This document shows positions 32,617 through 40,810 of a stretch of DNA of 64,000 bases, piece after piece. Source of the stretch: Prevotella sp. E2-28 (GTDB taxonomy: Bacteria > Bacteroidota > Bacteroidia > Bacteroidales > Bacteroidaceae). Position 1 is the stretch's first letter. Each line of letters begins with the position of its first letter. The notes beneath the pieces were generated by a model. That model saw only the letters and a list, made by a program, of their open reading frames with translations, did not search any database and had not been told where the DNA came from. The stretch lies in assembly GCF_022024055.1 (NCBI RefSeq), contig NZ_CP091788.1:62001-126000 (forward strand), written 5' to 3'. Made by a program: the position numbers and the translations under genes.

Positions 32617-34470
32617 ATGAAAACATTTGAAAAATTAGGCGTGAGCGTAGAGATACGCCGAGCCATTGAAGAAATGGGATTCGTACAGCCAATGCCTGTA
32701 CAGGAAGAAGTAATCCCAAGACTACTGACTAGTGAAAAAGACATGATTGCCCTGGCGCAGACGGGAACAGGAAAAACAGCCTCGTTTGGCATCCCCTTGC
32801 TGATGCGTCTTGATTTGAGCAACAGGGATACGCAGGCTCTGGTACTTTCTCCTACACGTGAGTTGTGCTTGCAAATTGCCGACGACCTGCGTGATTTCTC
32901 AAAATATATGGAGGGTGTTCATGTGGAGGCTGTCTATGGCGGTGCTGCCATTGAACAGCAGATTCGTGCCTTGAAAAAGGGGGCTCAGGTCATTGTGGCT
33001 ACCCCTGGTCGTTTGATTGACCTGAAGAACCGTGGTTATGCGATATTGGATCATGTGAGCAATATTGTGCTCGATGAGGCTGACGAGATGCTGAACATGG
33101 GCTTCTCGGATGCTATCAATGAGATTTTCGAGTCGCTGCCAGCAGATCATGCTACGTTGATGTTCTCTGCCACGATGAGTCGTGAGGTGGAGCGCGTCGC
33201 AAAGAAATACCTGACAGACTATGAAGAAGTGGTGGTAGGCTCGCGTAACGAGGGTGCCGAGAATGTAAACCATATCTACTATATGGTGCAGGCAAAGGAT
33301 AAGTATCTGGCCTTAAAGCGCATTGTAGATTATTATCCCAAGATATTTGCTATTATCTTCTGTCGCACCAAGTTGGAGACGCAGGAGATTGCCGATAAGC
33401 TGATTCGCGATGGCTATAATGCAGAGTCACTTCATGGCGACCTCTCGCAGCAGCAGCGCGACCTCACCATGCAGAAGTTCCGCCAGCACCTGACGCAACT
33501 TTTGGTGGCTACTGATGTGGCTGCCCGTGGTCTGGATGTGGACGACTTGACGCATGTGATTAACTTCGGTTTGCCCGACGACATTGAGAACTATACTCAC
33601 CGTTCTGGCCGTACAGGTCGTGCCGGTAAGAAAGGTACCAGCATCTCTATTGTGCACTCAAAAGAGAAGCATAAGATTCGTAACATCGAGAAGGAGATTG
33701 GTAAGGCTTTCGTAGAAACACCCATCCCATCAGCAGAGGAAATCTGTAAGAAGCAGCTCTACAAGGTGATGGATCAGATTGTGAAGACCGACGTTAATGA
33801 CGATGAGATTGCGCCTTTCATGCAGGATATCAGTCGCTACTTCGAATTCATTGACAAGGAGGAAATCATCAAGAAGATTGTTTCCCTTGAGTTTGGTAAA
33901 TTCCTGGCTTACTATGCTGATGCACCTGAAATCGAGAAGGTGGAAAGTGGTAAGAGAAAAGAGGAAAGAGGTCAGAGCGATCGCGAAAAGCGCATGAACA
34001 AGGCTCAGAAGGGCTTCAAGCGCCTCTTCATCAACCTTGGTAAGAAGGATGGCTTCTTCCCTGGCGTGCTGATGCAGACCTTGAACCGCTATGTAGGTGG
34101 TCGTCAGGAGGTAGGTCATATCGACTTGCTCGACACCATCTCTTATTTCGAGGTGCCTGAGAAAGATGCCCGTAAGGTGATGAGTCAGCTCACAGGCATT
34201 CGTTATAAAGGTCGTACCGTGCGTTGTAACGCCGAGGATGACAAACTGGCAAATGCCATGCCAGGCAAGCAAAATAAGAGTTCACAAATTTCACAAGGCT
34301 CAAAAAAACGCGGTTCCAATGATAATCAGGAATGGGTGCCTGCCAAGAAGAAAATGAAGAAAGACGACTGGCGCTCATTGATGAATGCACCTCGCGTAGA
34401 TTTCAAGGGCGAAGAGCCCGACTTCAGCGAAGAGGGTTGGGCGCGTAGAAAACCGAAGAAAAGAAAATGA
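32617..34470 (+). CDS. DEAD-box RNA helicase with DbpA-type RNA-binding domain
   Basis: 617 residues. Helicase motifs appear in order: Q motif region, AQTGTGKTA (motif I), PTRELCLQ, TPGRLIDL, DEADEML (motif II), SATMS (motif III), HGDLSQQQRD, ATDVAARGLD, HRSGRTGRAG (motif VI). A C-terminal DbpA-like domain lies at about 465-550 (KRLFINLGKKDGFFPGVLMQ; RYKGRTVRC), followed by a basic Lys/Arg tail. The likely role is ribosome assembly or RNA remodelling, as for DbpA, DeaD and CshA. A 7-bp tandem repeat at 33940-33981 encodes a charged linker between core and RNA-binding domain. It starts 17 bases after the TonB receptor gene. Confidence 0.93.
   Translation: MKTFEKLGVSVEIRRAIEEMGFVQPMPVQEEVIPRLLTSEKDMIALAQTGTGKTASFGIPLLMRLDLSNRDTQALVLSPTRELCLQIADDLRDFSKYMEGVHVEAVYGGAAIEQQIRALKKGAQVIVATPGRLIDLKNRGYAILDHVSNIVLDEADEMLNMGFSDAINEIFESLPADHATLMFSATMSREVERVAKKYLTDYEEVVVGSRNEGAENVNHIYYMVQAKDKYLALKRIVDYYPKIFAIIFCRTKLETQEIADKLIRDGYNAESLHGDLSQQQRDLTMQKFRQHLTQLLVATDVAARGLDVDDLTHVINFGLPDDIENYTHRSGRTGRAGKKGTSISIVHSKEKHKIRNIEKEIGKAFVETPIPSAEEICKKQLYKVMDQIVKTDVNDDEIAPFMQDISRYFEFIDKEEIIKKIVSLEFGKFLAYYADAPEIEKVESGKRKEERGQSDREKRMNKAQKGFKRLFINLGKKDGFFPGVLMQTLNRYVGGRQEVGHIDLLDTISYFEVPEKDARKVMSQLTGIRYKGRTVRCNAEDDKLANAMPGKQNKSSQISQGSKKRGSNDNQEWVPAKKKMKKDDWRSLMNAPRVDFKGEEPDFSEEGWARRKPKKRK
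33940..33981 (+). repeat. 7-bp tandem repeat inside the DEAD-box gene
   Basis: Six purine-rich 7-mers close to GAGGAAA start at 33940 and every 7 bases to 33975. They encode VESGKRKEERGQSD, the linker before the DbpA-type domain. Confidence 0.65.
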
Positions 34471-34522
34471 AAAAAAATAAAGTCCGAAAAATTGCAGGTT
34501 CGGAATCTTTTGTGTAAGTGAG

Positions 34523-34678
34523 ATGTATGCTTGGATGGAGGGTAAGCTTGATCCCTTGGCATCTATCCGGAATATTTCTGTTGCCGGTACTAAGGCTGTT
34601 AAGATTATTCGTAACGGCAAAGTATTGATCTTCAAAAATGGACAGAACTACAATGTTCTTGGTGCCAAGGTGAAGTAA
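34523..34678 (+). pseudogene. Remnant of a secreted protein: C-terminal tail only
   Basis: A 51-codon frame ends NGKVLIFKNGQNYNVLGAKVK-like text just before the TAA. Short endings of this type (Arg-Asn-Gly-Lys-Val then Asn-Gly-x-x-Tyr-Asn-Val-x-Gly) close many large secreted Prevotella proteins. No signal peptide or domain precedes it; the frame is open only back to 34481. It is best read as the 3' end of a deleted gene, though a small functional peptide cannot be excluded. Confidence 0.5.
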
Positions 34679-34757
34679 ACCATCAGAATAAAGAAAAAGC
34701 TCCTCCTTTGCCTTTTTGTGTAGCAATCAGTAAAATGACGAGGAGCGATATACGAAA

Positions 34758-34790
34758 AAATCCCAAGGCTTTGCGAGAGCCTTGGGATTT
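34758..34790 (+). terminator. Strong hairpin after the remnant
   Basis: Perfect 13-bp stem AAATCCCAAGGCT with its complement, 7-base loop, flanked by A-run on the left and T-rich sequence on the right. Confidence 0.75.
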
Positions 34791-35007
34791 ATGTTTGTGA
34801 ATGGCAGTAGCTGGCTCTCTGAAGTTTGCGGTGATACTCCTTTTTATGCTGTCCTTTATTTATGACCGAATTATCTTTTCGGTCCTAATTAGTTATTGCT
34901 GACTTAAACAAATATTTTTGACTTTAATTTGGAAGTAAAACAATGAATATATGTTAAAACAGAAAATTTATCTACAAAAAATCATTGTATATCTATTTTT
35001 TTCTTTT

Positions 35008-35015
35008 TACCTTTG
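35008..35015 (+). promoter_or_regulatory. Promoter -7 element for the 130-residue lipoprotein
   Basis: TACCTTTG followed by CAAACAG; implies a leader of about 145 bases. Confidence 0.6.
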
Positions 35016-35165
35016 CAAACAGAAACAAAGACGTGAGCTTAATGGATAACTTGATACAGAGGAACACCGTGTAATCTGTTTTCATCGCACCACAGACCTT
35101 CGCCTTTATACGATGAACGTAAACCTAATTTTTATTTATTAATTCACTATTTAAACAAAATTACA

Positions 35166-35558
35166 ATGAACAAAAAAGTTTGGAGTCTGCTGACCATTAT
35201 GATGGTAGCAGTTATGAGTTTCGGATTTGCTTCATGCAGCAGTGATGACGATGAAGAGCAGGTGGGTTCTTATTGCTTGGACTTTAATGTGACCGATAGG
35301 GGCAATCTGACAAATGCCGAGGCAAATTTATTGGAAGATGCTATTGATGATGTAATTGGTGACGAGGATGAGTTCGAAAATGTAACACTCAGTTCTGTAG
35401 TTAACAATGTTAAGTCAAAGATCAAGAGCAGCGCAAGTAGCATTAGCGAGGCATTCCCTGGTAAGTCTTTCACTGTGCTTTTCATCATTAAGGACATGAA
35501 AGATTTGAAGGCTGTGGAGAAAATTGAACTTAAATGTGTGGACGGTCAGATTAAATAA
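35166..35558 (+). CDS. Small lipoprotein of unknown function
   Basis: 130 residues. The signal peptide ends FGFASC, so Cys23 or Cys24 region is lipidated, followed by an acidic spacer SSDDDEE typical of surface-exposed Bacteroidetes lipoproteins. The remaining 95 residues look like one small alpha/beta domain (LEDAIDDVIGDEDEF, SEAFPGKSFTVLFIIKDMKD, VEKIELKCVDGQIK). I recognise no family. It has its own promoter, a long structured leader and a strong palindromic terminator. Confidence 0.75.
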   Translation: MNKKVWSLLTIMMVAVMSFGFASCSSDDDEEQVGSYCLDFNVTDRGNLTNAEANLLEDAIDDVIGDEDEFENVTLSSVVNNVKSKIKSSASSISEAFPGKSFTVLFIIKDMKDLKAVEKIELKCVDGQIK

Positions 35559-35575
35559 TATCTAATTAAGTACAA

Positions 35576-35623
35576 TCAAAACAAATAGCCGACGAAGAAT
35601 TCTTCGTCGGCTATTTGTTTTGA
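35576..35623. terminator. 48-bp perfect palindrome, bidirectional terminator
   Basis: Two 24-base arms, exact inverted copies meeting at 35599/35600, with A-rich outer sequence on the left and T-rich on the right. It lies between convergent genes and has the terminator pattern in both directions. Confidence 0.85.
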
Positions 35624-35650
35624 TATTAGACTTTAGAACAAGAGAATGGG

Positions 35651-35691
35651 TTATTCCCAACGTGGGACTCCTTTATTCCCAACGTGGGACT
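35651..35691. repeat. Two 22-bp direct repeats with palindromic core
   Basis: TTATTCCCAACGTGGGACT occurs at 35651-35669 and 35673-35691, 22 bp apart. Each has the 13-bp near-palindrome TCCCAACGTGGGA. The second copy runs into the stop codon of the DUF6055 gene. Confidence 0.75.
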
Positions 35692-37717
35692 AATCCACAA
35701 CAATACTTAACTTGATGGTGGCTGTATATTCCTTACCGTCACTATTGGTATAGGTCAGGGCCACTGCTGACTGATAGGTGGTGCCTGCAGTGAGACGTGT
35801 ACGATAGCCGTTGACAGCGATACGACCGTTAGCAAAGTTAAGCGTGAGTACATAGGATGTGCTGGCCACAGTGCCGTGTATCACATTCCCGTTGGCATCG
35901 AACCCCCAATAGTACTGAGACGTCAGCAGACGATCGTCGCTTTCCGTACCATCAGCATTCAGAGCACGCAGACGCAGTGAGGCAGGCTCATTGGCGCCGG
36001 GCTTCAGTTTGCTATAGACGGTGCTAGGCAGTCCCAGTGCATCAAAGATTTTATCCATAGGCAGTTCCACCGATGCAGAGATATTAGTACCCGTTGCGCC
36101 CGTTTTATGCAGATACACGGTGTCGGTCATAGTGATATCCTGTCGCTCGTACTCCTCGGGATAATAATACTCGCCGGGCAGGTTAGTACCACTGAAACAC
36201 ACGCGGTAGGGCCACTGCTCGTCGTTGGACAGGCTCTGAGGCGTGTGGATATCATTGCCATTGGCATCGGTGGGCATCTCCCACGCATGATGAAAATGGG
36301 CAGTGGGAGCTCCGCTGACTACAAACCACAGATTGGTAGTGCCTTGAGGAATCGTGAAGGACGACGTGCCCACACTGTCGGCAGACATCTCGCCATAAAC
36401 ACGGGTATCGTTTGCAGTGAGTGCCACAAAGCCGTAGCGCCAGCCGGCAAGGTCCTTCTGGTAGTCGCGGAAACCGGGAGCACCAGCCTCGCCACGGAAC
36501 AAGGCCTTGACAGTAGTGCCAGCCTGAGGCACCCGCAGGCGGATGACGTTGAATCCGTAGTTTTGCGGACAGCAGGCGGAATCAACCTCCCACCAGCCTT
36601 CGCCCACATGATGCAGAGCGGTTTCAAAACGGTCGGTATAGCGGCTGCCACGTGAGCGCAGTGCATCGATATCCCATGTGATAGCATGGGTGGCATAGTT
36701 GTACATATCACGGCAGAAGTCGGCCTGAGAGAGGTTGTTGATACGCTTATAGGTCTCTACAGGATCCTCTGGTTTCACTGATTCTTTCCATAGCCTGCCA
36801 ATAAAGTCGGCACCATAGAGTTGACACCAATAGTCCTGCACAAAGAAATTGTGATAGCGCATTTCCTCGTGGAGCAGGTTGAGATGGGCATATTTCCAGA
36901 TGGTGTTCCAAGTGGAAGTGAACTGCTGTTCGGGATAGACCTTGAAGGCTTGCCACTGGGCACAACTCTCCCACCAGCCACATTCGCCGGAGGCATTGGG
37001 ACCGAAACCATAGCGCCAACCGTGATTGGTGCCAAGGTCGCAGCTGACGATATACTGGAAGGTATGTCCTATTTCATGGGCAGTGGTAATAGCTGTATTG
37101 GCGGCAGCGGGATTAACATCAAGCGTTCCGCAGGTATTATCGACACCCGAGCCGGTGGCACGCCAGGTATCGGTATAGTGCACCAGCATGATAATCTTGT
37201 AGGTATCGAGCGTGGGTGAGCTACCGGGCTGTGAGAAGCCCAGTTGACCGGTATAGACATCGTAGATTTTCTCAGCACGCTGCAGAAGATCATTGGGATC
37301 AAAGGTATAAGGTGCAGGCGCCTGCGTGGGGTCAACACCAAATTCGGGTTCCCAGAACACGATGAAATGGTCAGATTGAAGTGAACGGCTCCAGCAGTAA
37401 TAGCTGCGTTCATCGTTGAAATTGATATTGCGCAGATAGTTGGGCTTATGCACACCAAGCCCAGGGTCAGCCACGTAGAAGGAGTCGGCAACGGTGTAAA
37501 GCTGACTCTGACGAGTGCTGTCGGCACGCACCACATAGAAGCGCATCTGCTGAAACTCCAGCGCATCGCCGTCGTTCAGCACATACTTGGTCTTATGGGT
37601 CAGGAAACGGTCGTTCAGTTTGATGCCATAAATAGTGGTCTGAGCAGAGCTGCCAAGCAGCATGGAGAAAAGCAGCAGCTGCAGGAGGAGGTATCGTTGG
37701 TGGTTCATGGACATCAT
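35690..37717 (-). CDS. Secreted DUF6055 zinc metalloprotease-like protein with DUF4859 domain
   Basis: 675 residues with a signal peptide ending near GSSA-Q. The central domain has the zincin motif AHEIGH, with GECGWWESCAQW about 25-30 residues later offering a Glu as third ligand; FIVFWEPEFG and KIIMLVHYTD precede it. This matches DUF6055. The C-terminal third (about residues 540-675) matches DUF4859 (DTVYLHKTGATG, VELPMDKIFDALGL, YWGFDANGNVIHG). The active-site motif is intact, so peptide or glycopeptide hydrolysis is plausible; it is not proven for the family. It is the last gene of the SusC/SusD unit and the best candidate for its secreted enzyme. No T9SS tail is seen at its own end. Confidence 0.75.
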   Translation of the reverse strand: MMSMNHQRYLLLQLLLFSMLLGSSAQTTIYGIKLNDRFLTHKTKYVLNDGDALEFQQMRFYVVRADSTRQSQLYTVADSFYVADPGLGVHKPNYLRNINFNDERSYYCWSRSLQSDHFIVFWEPEFGVDPTQAPAPYTFDPNDLLQRAEKIYDVYTGQLGFSQPGSSPTLDTYKIIMLVHYTDTWRATGSGVDNTCGTLDVNPAAANTAITTAHEIGHTFQYIVSCDLGTNHGWRYGFGPNASGECGWWESCAQWQAFKVYPEQQFTSTWNTIWKYAHLNLLHEEMRYHNFFVQDYWCQLYGADFIGRLWKESVKPEDPVETYKRINNLSQADFCRDMYNYATHAITWDIDALRSRGSRYTDRFETALHHVGEGWWEVDSACCPQNYGFNVIRLRVPQAGTTVKALFRGEAGAPGFRDYQKDLAGWRYGFVALTANDTRVYGEMSADSVGTSSFTIPQGTTNLWFVVSGAPTAHFHHAWEMPTDANGNDIHTPQSLSNDEQWPYRVCFSGTNLPGEYYYPEEYERQDITMTDTVYLHKTGATGTNISASVELPMDKIFDALGLPSTVYSKLKPGANEPASLRLRALNADGTESDDRLLTSQYYWGFDANGNVIHGTVASTSYVLTLNFANGRIAVNGYRTRLTAGTTYQSAVALTYTNSDGKEYTATIKLSIVVD

Positions 37718-37722
37718 GTGAT

Positions 37723-38175
37723 TTAGCGTTTGACAATCTTCAGTGAACGGTCGTCTATCTGAATAATATAGGTGCCAGCGGGGAGCGACTGCAGATGAAC
37801 AGCTCGCATATCGCCCACAACCTTTACTGGAGCGCTGACAGCGCGGCCAGCAGGCGTATAGACACGCAAGGTGCGGGTCTTGGCATAGATGATGCCATCC
37901 TGTTGACGCGAGTCCTGCTGATCCGTGATAACAGACTCTACAGCGGTGTTGGATTCATCCTTCTCGGAGATATAGAACTTGCTGACACCTTCCATGGCAT
38001 AGCCGTTGTGCTGGATAAGCAACTGGCCGTTAGCAAAACTCACGGTGGGATTAGTGGTGCCATCCAGCAGGTAATAGACCTTGGTACCGTCAGTCAACTG
38101 GAGTACCAAGCTTCTGGCCCCGACACTCAGGACGAGTATCAGGGCCAGCAATATAGATATTAAGCGTTTGTTCAT
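37723..38175 (-). CDS. Short secreted protein ending in a T9SS-type sorting tail
   Basis: 150 residues. The signal peptide (MNKRLISILLALILVLSVGA) is followed by a short domain that starts LVLQLTDGTKVYYLLDG and then TVSFANGQLLIQHNG, a pattern frequent at the C termini of Prevotella secreted proteins. The end reads TRTLRVYTPAGRAV, LPAGTYIIQIDDRSLKIVKR: a type A T9SS sorting domain. The protein is therefore almost only sorting domain. It lies 5 bases before the DUF6055 gene start and 11 after the YD-repeat gene. Function unknown; it might display or chaperone its neighbours (speculative). Confidence 0.7.
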   Translation of the reverse strand: MNKRLISILLALILVLSVGARSLVLQLTDGTKVYYLLDGTTNPTVSFANGQLLIQHNGYAMEGVSKFYISEKDESNTAVESVITDQQDSRQQDGIIYAKTRTLRVYTPAGRAVSAPVKVVGDMRAVHLQSLPAGTYIIQIDDRSLKIVKR

Positions 38176-38186
38176 GTGGAATATTT

Positions 38187-39569
38187 TTAGCGAACCAGCA
38201 CCTTACTGGTCTTATTGCCTTTACGAACAATATAGAGTCCCTTGGTCAGGTTGCGGACATCGTCAGCCACACGTACACCATTAAGGGTATAGACACCGCG
38301 TTCTGTTGTCTTGAAGGCAACGTTGCTGATGCCTACTGTATTGTCGATGACCTCAGGCTCCAGATTGAAGATAGCCTCGCTGTCGAGCACAAGGGCCTGA
38401 TCTGGATCGGCTGTTCCAGTGGCATAAACTGCCTGCACCTTAACCTCGAAGGGCAGTGTGACAACGCCATTATTCCAATAGGTGTAGTTGGAAGCAGGAA
38501 TCACATATTCACGCAGTGTTCCGTCCTCTACGTCAACGTAATAGTTGGCATTGTAATAGATGCGGAAACCAACAGGCTGTGCTCCCTCTGCCAACGACCA
38601 TGCTATGGGGATGTAATAGGTTGTGGTGCTCTTTGGTTCACTCTTCTCATTAAAGTCGATGACCTTCTGTGCAGTGATGTTGCCATTGAGGTGAATGTTG
38701 GTAACACCTACTTTGCTGTTGTCAAAGACTGTCACCTCTGGAATCTCTACAGCATTACCGAGATAAGACACATAGAAAGTATAAGTGCCATCTGTCAGGA
38801 CGGGAGTGGTATAGCTGTTTCCAGATACCTCCACATACTGACCGTTGAAGGTTACGGCATCCACGTTACTGGTCCAGGTGAAGGTTACGGTGTTGCCGCT
38901 GTTGACAGCATGCTGTAAACCCTGAGGCTGGAAGAAGGCATCGATATCAGCGTATGTATAACTGGTCTCAGTGACTGTCTCGCCAGCGGTAGCTACTGTG
39001 GTAATTACCTGTCCATTAGCATTATATGTATATTCAATGACACGGTCTTTCGATTCACTCTTCTTCAACAAGCCATTCTCGTAAGTGTAAGTGGTGGTGC
39101 CCATATCGCGCCCCATAAACGAGATAGAATCCTTGATAAGATTGCCTTCGGCATCATAGGTGTTGTTATGAGTGATAGGCAAGGGTAATTGTCCGTTTGT
39201 TATCGTGGCCAGATTGCCGTAAGCATCATAGGTATAGCTCTCCTGACTCAATGAGCGCTCACCGGCAAGTTCCTCCTTCGTCGCAACCAAACCTGTTTCA
39301 TTGTAAGTGTATTTATAAGTACGACTTAAGTTCTTGTTGGTAAGGTTGGTAAACTCCTCACGCTCTACCTGATTCAGGGCATTGTAAAAATAGACAGTCT
39401 CTGAGACTCCTTCTACCAACAGAAAAGAACGATTGCCTGAAGCATTGTAGAAATGACGGGAAATGGTAACGTCGGTGCCCGAAACAGCAGTCTCAGTTAC
39501 AACTTTCTTCTGAGCAAATACGGTGCTCGCAAACACAACAGCGAGCAGCACAAGTAAAACTTTTTTCAT
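38187..39569 (-). CDS. Secreted YD-repeat protein with T9SS sorting domain
   Basis: 460 residues, signal peptide MKKVLLVLLAVVFASTVFA-Q. Residues about 60-210 hold RHS/YD-type repeats (YTYDAYGNLATITNG, NTYDAEGNLIKDS, IEYTYNANGQVITTV). A beta-sandwich region follows with a VTFTWTSNVDAVTFNGQ fibronectin-like segment. The C terminus (GVYTLNGVRV, GLYIVRKGNKTSKVLVR) is a type A T9SS sorting signal, so surface attachment is expected. The repeats are far fewer than in RHS toxins and no toxin domain is present. It is the sixth gene of the SusC-led minus-strand unit. Confidence 0.75.
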   Translation of the reverse strand: MKKVLLVLLAVVFASTVFAQKKVVTETAVSGTDVTISRHFYNASGNRSFLLVEGVSETVYFYNALNQVEREEFTNLTNKNLSRTYKYTYNETGLVATKEELAGERSLSQESYTYDAYGNLATITNGQLPLPITHNNTYDAEGNLIKDSISFMGRDMGTTTYTYENGLLKKSESKDRVIEYTYNANGQVITTVATAGETVTETSYTYADIDAFFQPQGLQHAVNSGNTVTFTWTSNVDAVTFNGQYVEVSGNSYTTPVLTDGTYTFYVSYLGNAVEIPEVTVFDNSKVGVTNIHLNGNITAQKVIDFNEKSEPKSTTTYYIPIAWSLAEGAQPVGFRIYYNANYYVDVEDGTLREYVIPASNYTYWNNGVVTLPFEVKVQAVYATGTADPDQALVLDSEAIFNLEPEVIDNTVGISNVAFKTTERGVYTLNGVRVADDVRNLTKGLYIVRKGNKTSKVLVR

Positions 39570-39602
39570 ACACTTTCTCTTTTTAACTGTAAAACAATCT
39601 TT

Positions 39603-40778
39603 TTATTTAGTATTTTGGTTGGGCATCTTTCCGTCAAGTGCATTGATAATCATGCGCAACAGCTCATCGGTGGGACGAGACAGACGCATATTTCCTGCCA
39701 TGTTAGAGGCCTGACGCTTACCTGCCTTAATATCGTCAAGGCGCTGCTGCAGGATGGCCTTCATCTGGTTACGGTACTTGGCATCAACCTGCGGAGCAGA
39801 GAAAGGCTTGGTCCACTGAGCCAGCTGCATGTCGTTGGCATCGAGCGTGGGAGTGCGCAGATAATCATTGATGCGATCCAAATAAGCCTGATAGTCCTTC
39901 TGTTTCTCGGCAAGGGTGATGAGTGCTGTGAGACGATAGTGTTCGCTATCAGCACGGTTGAGGTTCTTCAGTAATGAGACGAAAGCATCGAACTTCTCCT
40001 GGTTGAGGGTGGCAGTGCCGTCGTGCTCGTTGATAATCTGCCTCTGATAGCTGCCAAGCACATTACGGATCTTCATCTCTACAGCACGCTCGCCAATCTG
40101 TGCAGAGAGAGCTTGGGGATTGCGGGCGGTATAGAGGAAAGCCTCAGAGAAGGGATTGCTGATATTCATCATGAAGATATTGCGAAGCGTAGAATCGGCT
40201 GCAAAAGTCTCAGACTTACCAGCCAGGATAGCCTCTGCCACCTCGTTGGCTTCATCCTGCTTATAGGAAGCGGTCAGCGTAGCAAGATAATCCTTCAGGA
40301 ACTTTGGGTCACGGTCGCCATTCTGCCAGCGCTGCTGGAGACTGGAAGAAGAGTTGTCCTTGCTCTTCTCCTCAACACGTTTGATAAACTCTTCGGCAGA
40401 GCTGCCACCGAGGAAGCGGCCAATCTCCTGAGCATCGGCATTGAAAATCACAAATGTGGGATAAGCCGTGATCTGCAGTTTCTTGGCCAATGGAGCACCA
40501 TAGGCACTCTCCATATCAATCTTGATGCTGATGAAGCGGGGGTTCAGCGCATTACCTACGATTTCCTGTGGAAACACTGTGCGTGACATCATCTTGCAAG
40601 GGCCACACCACTGGGTATAGGCGTCGAGGAAGATGAGTTTATTCTCGGCCTTAGCCTTAGCTGAAGCCTGTTCAAGCGTCGTTCCCTCGGGTTCGAAGGC
40701 AACGCCCTGTGCTGACATGACTGCAACAGCCATGAGTGACATCATTGTAAGGAATAGCTTTTTCATTGTCGTTGTCAT
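39603..40778 (-). CDS. Exported thioredoxin-fold protein
   Basis: 391 residues. A signal peptide (MTTTMKKLFLTMMSLMAVAVMSA-Q) is followed by a thioredoxin-like domain at about residues 30-150 with the redox motif AYTQWCGPCKMM and the cis-Pro region ITAYPTFVIFNADAQEIG. The remaining 240 residues are helical and of unknown function. A periplasmic thiol-disulfide role is likely. It belongs to the SusC-SusD unit, between the PKD-like lipoprotein and YD-repeat genes, where it may help fold or reduce the secreted partners. Confidence 0.82.
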   Translation of the reverse strand: MTTTMKKLFLTMMSLMAVAVMSAQGVAFEPEGTTLEQASAKAKAENKLIFLDAYTQWCGPCKMMSRTVFPQEIVGNALNPRFISIKIDMESAYGAPLAKKLQITAYPTFVIFNADAQEIGRFLGGSSAEEFIKRVEEKSKDNSSSSLQQRWQNGDRDPKFLKDYLATLTASYKQDEANEVAEAILAGKSETFAADSTLRNIFMMNISNPFSEAFLYTARNPQALSAQIGERAVEMKIRNVLGSYQRQIINEHDGTATLNQEKFDAFVSLLKNLNRADSEHYRLTALITLAEKQKDYQAYLDRINDYLRTPTLDANDMQLAQWTKPFSAPQVDAKYRNQMKAILQQRLDDIKAGKRQASNMAGNMRLSRPTDELLRMIINALDGKMPNQNTK

Positions 40779-40810
40779 TTTTAGTTCTAATTAATGTGAT
40801 GATTGGATGA

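Larger units (their letters stand above)
34471..35165. other. Long non-coding region with a gene remnant, a terminator and a structured leader
   Basis: Just after the helicase gene is a weak 6-bp hairpin (34483-34504). Then comes a 51-codon remnant (34523-34678), a strong hairpin (34758-34790), and a smaller GACCGAA/TTCGGTC stem (34864-34884). A promoter at 35008-35015 gives the following gene a 150-base leader. The leader can form TTCATCG/CGATGAA (35081-35087 with 35111-35117) and ACAGA/TCTGT (35056-35060 with 35075-35079). Nothing else is recognised. Confidence 0.6.

Noticed and set aside
38187..39569. RHS/YD toxin
   Set aside because: Only a few YD-type repeats, no toxin or shell domain, and a T9SS sorting end; an adhesin-like surface protein fits better.
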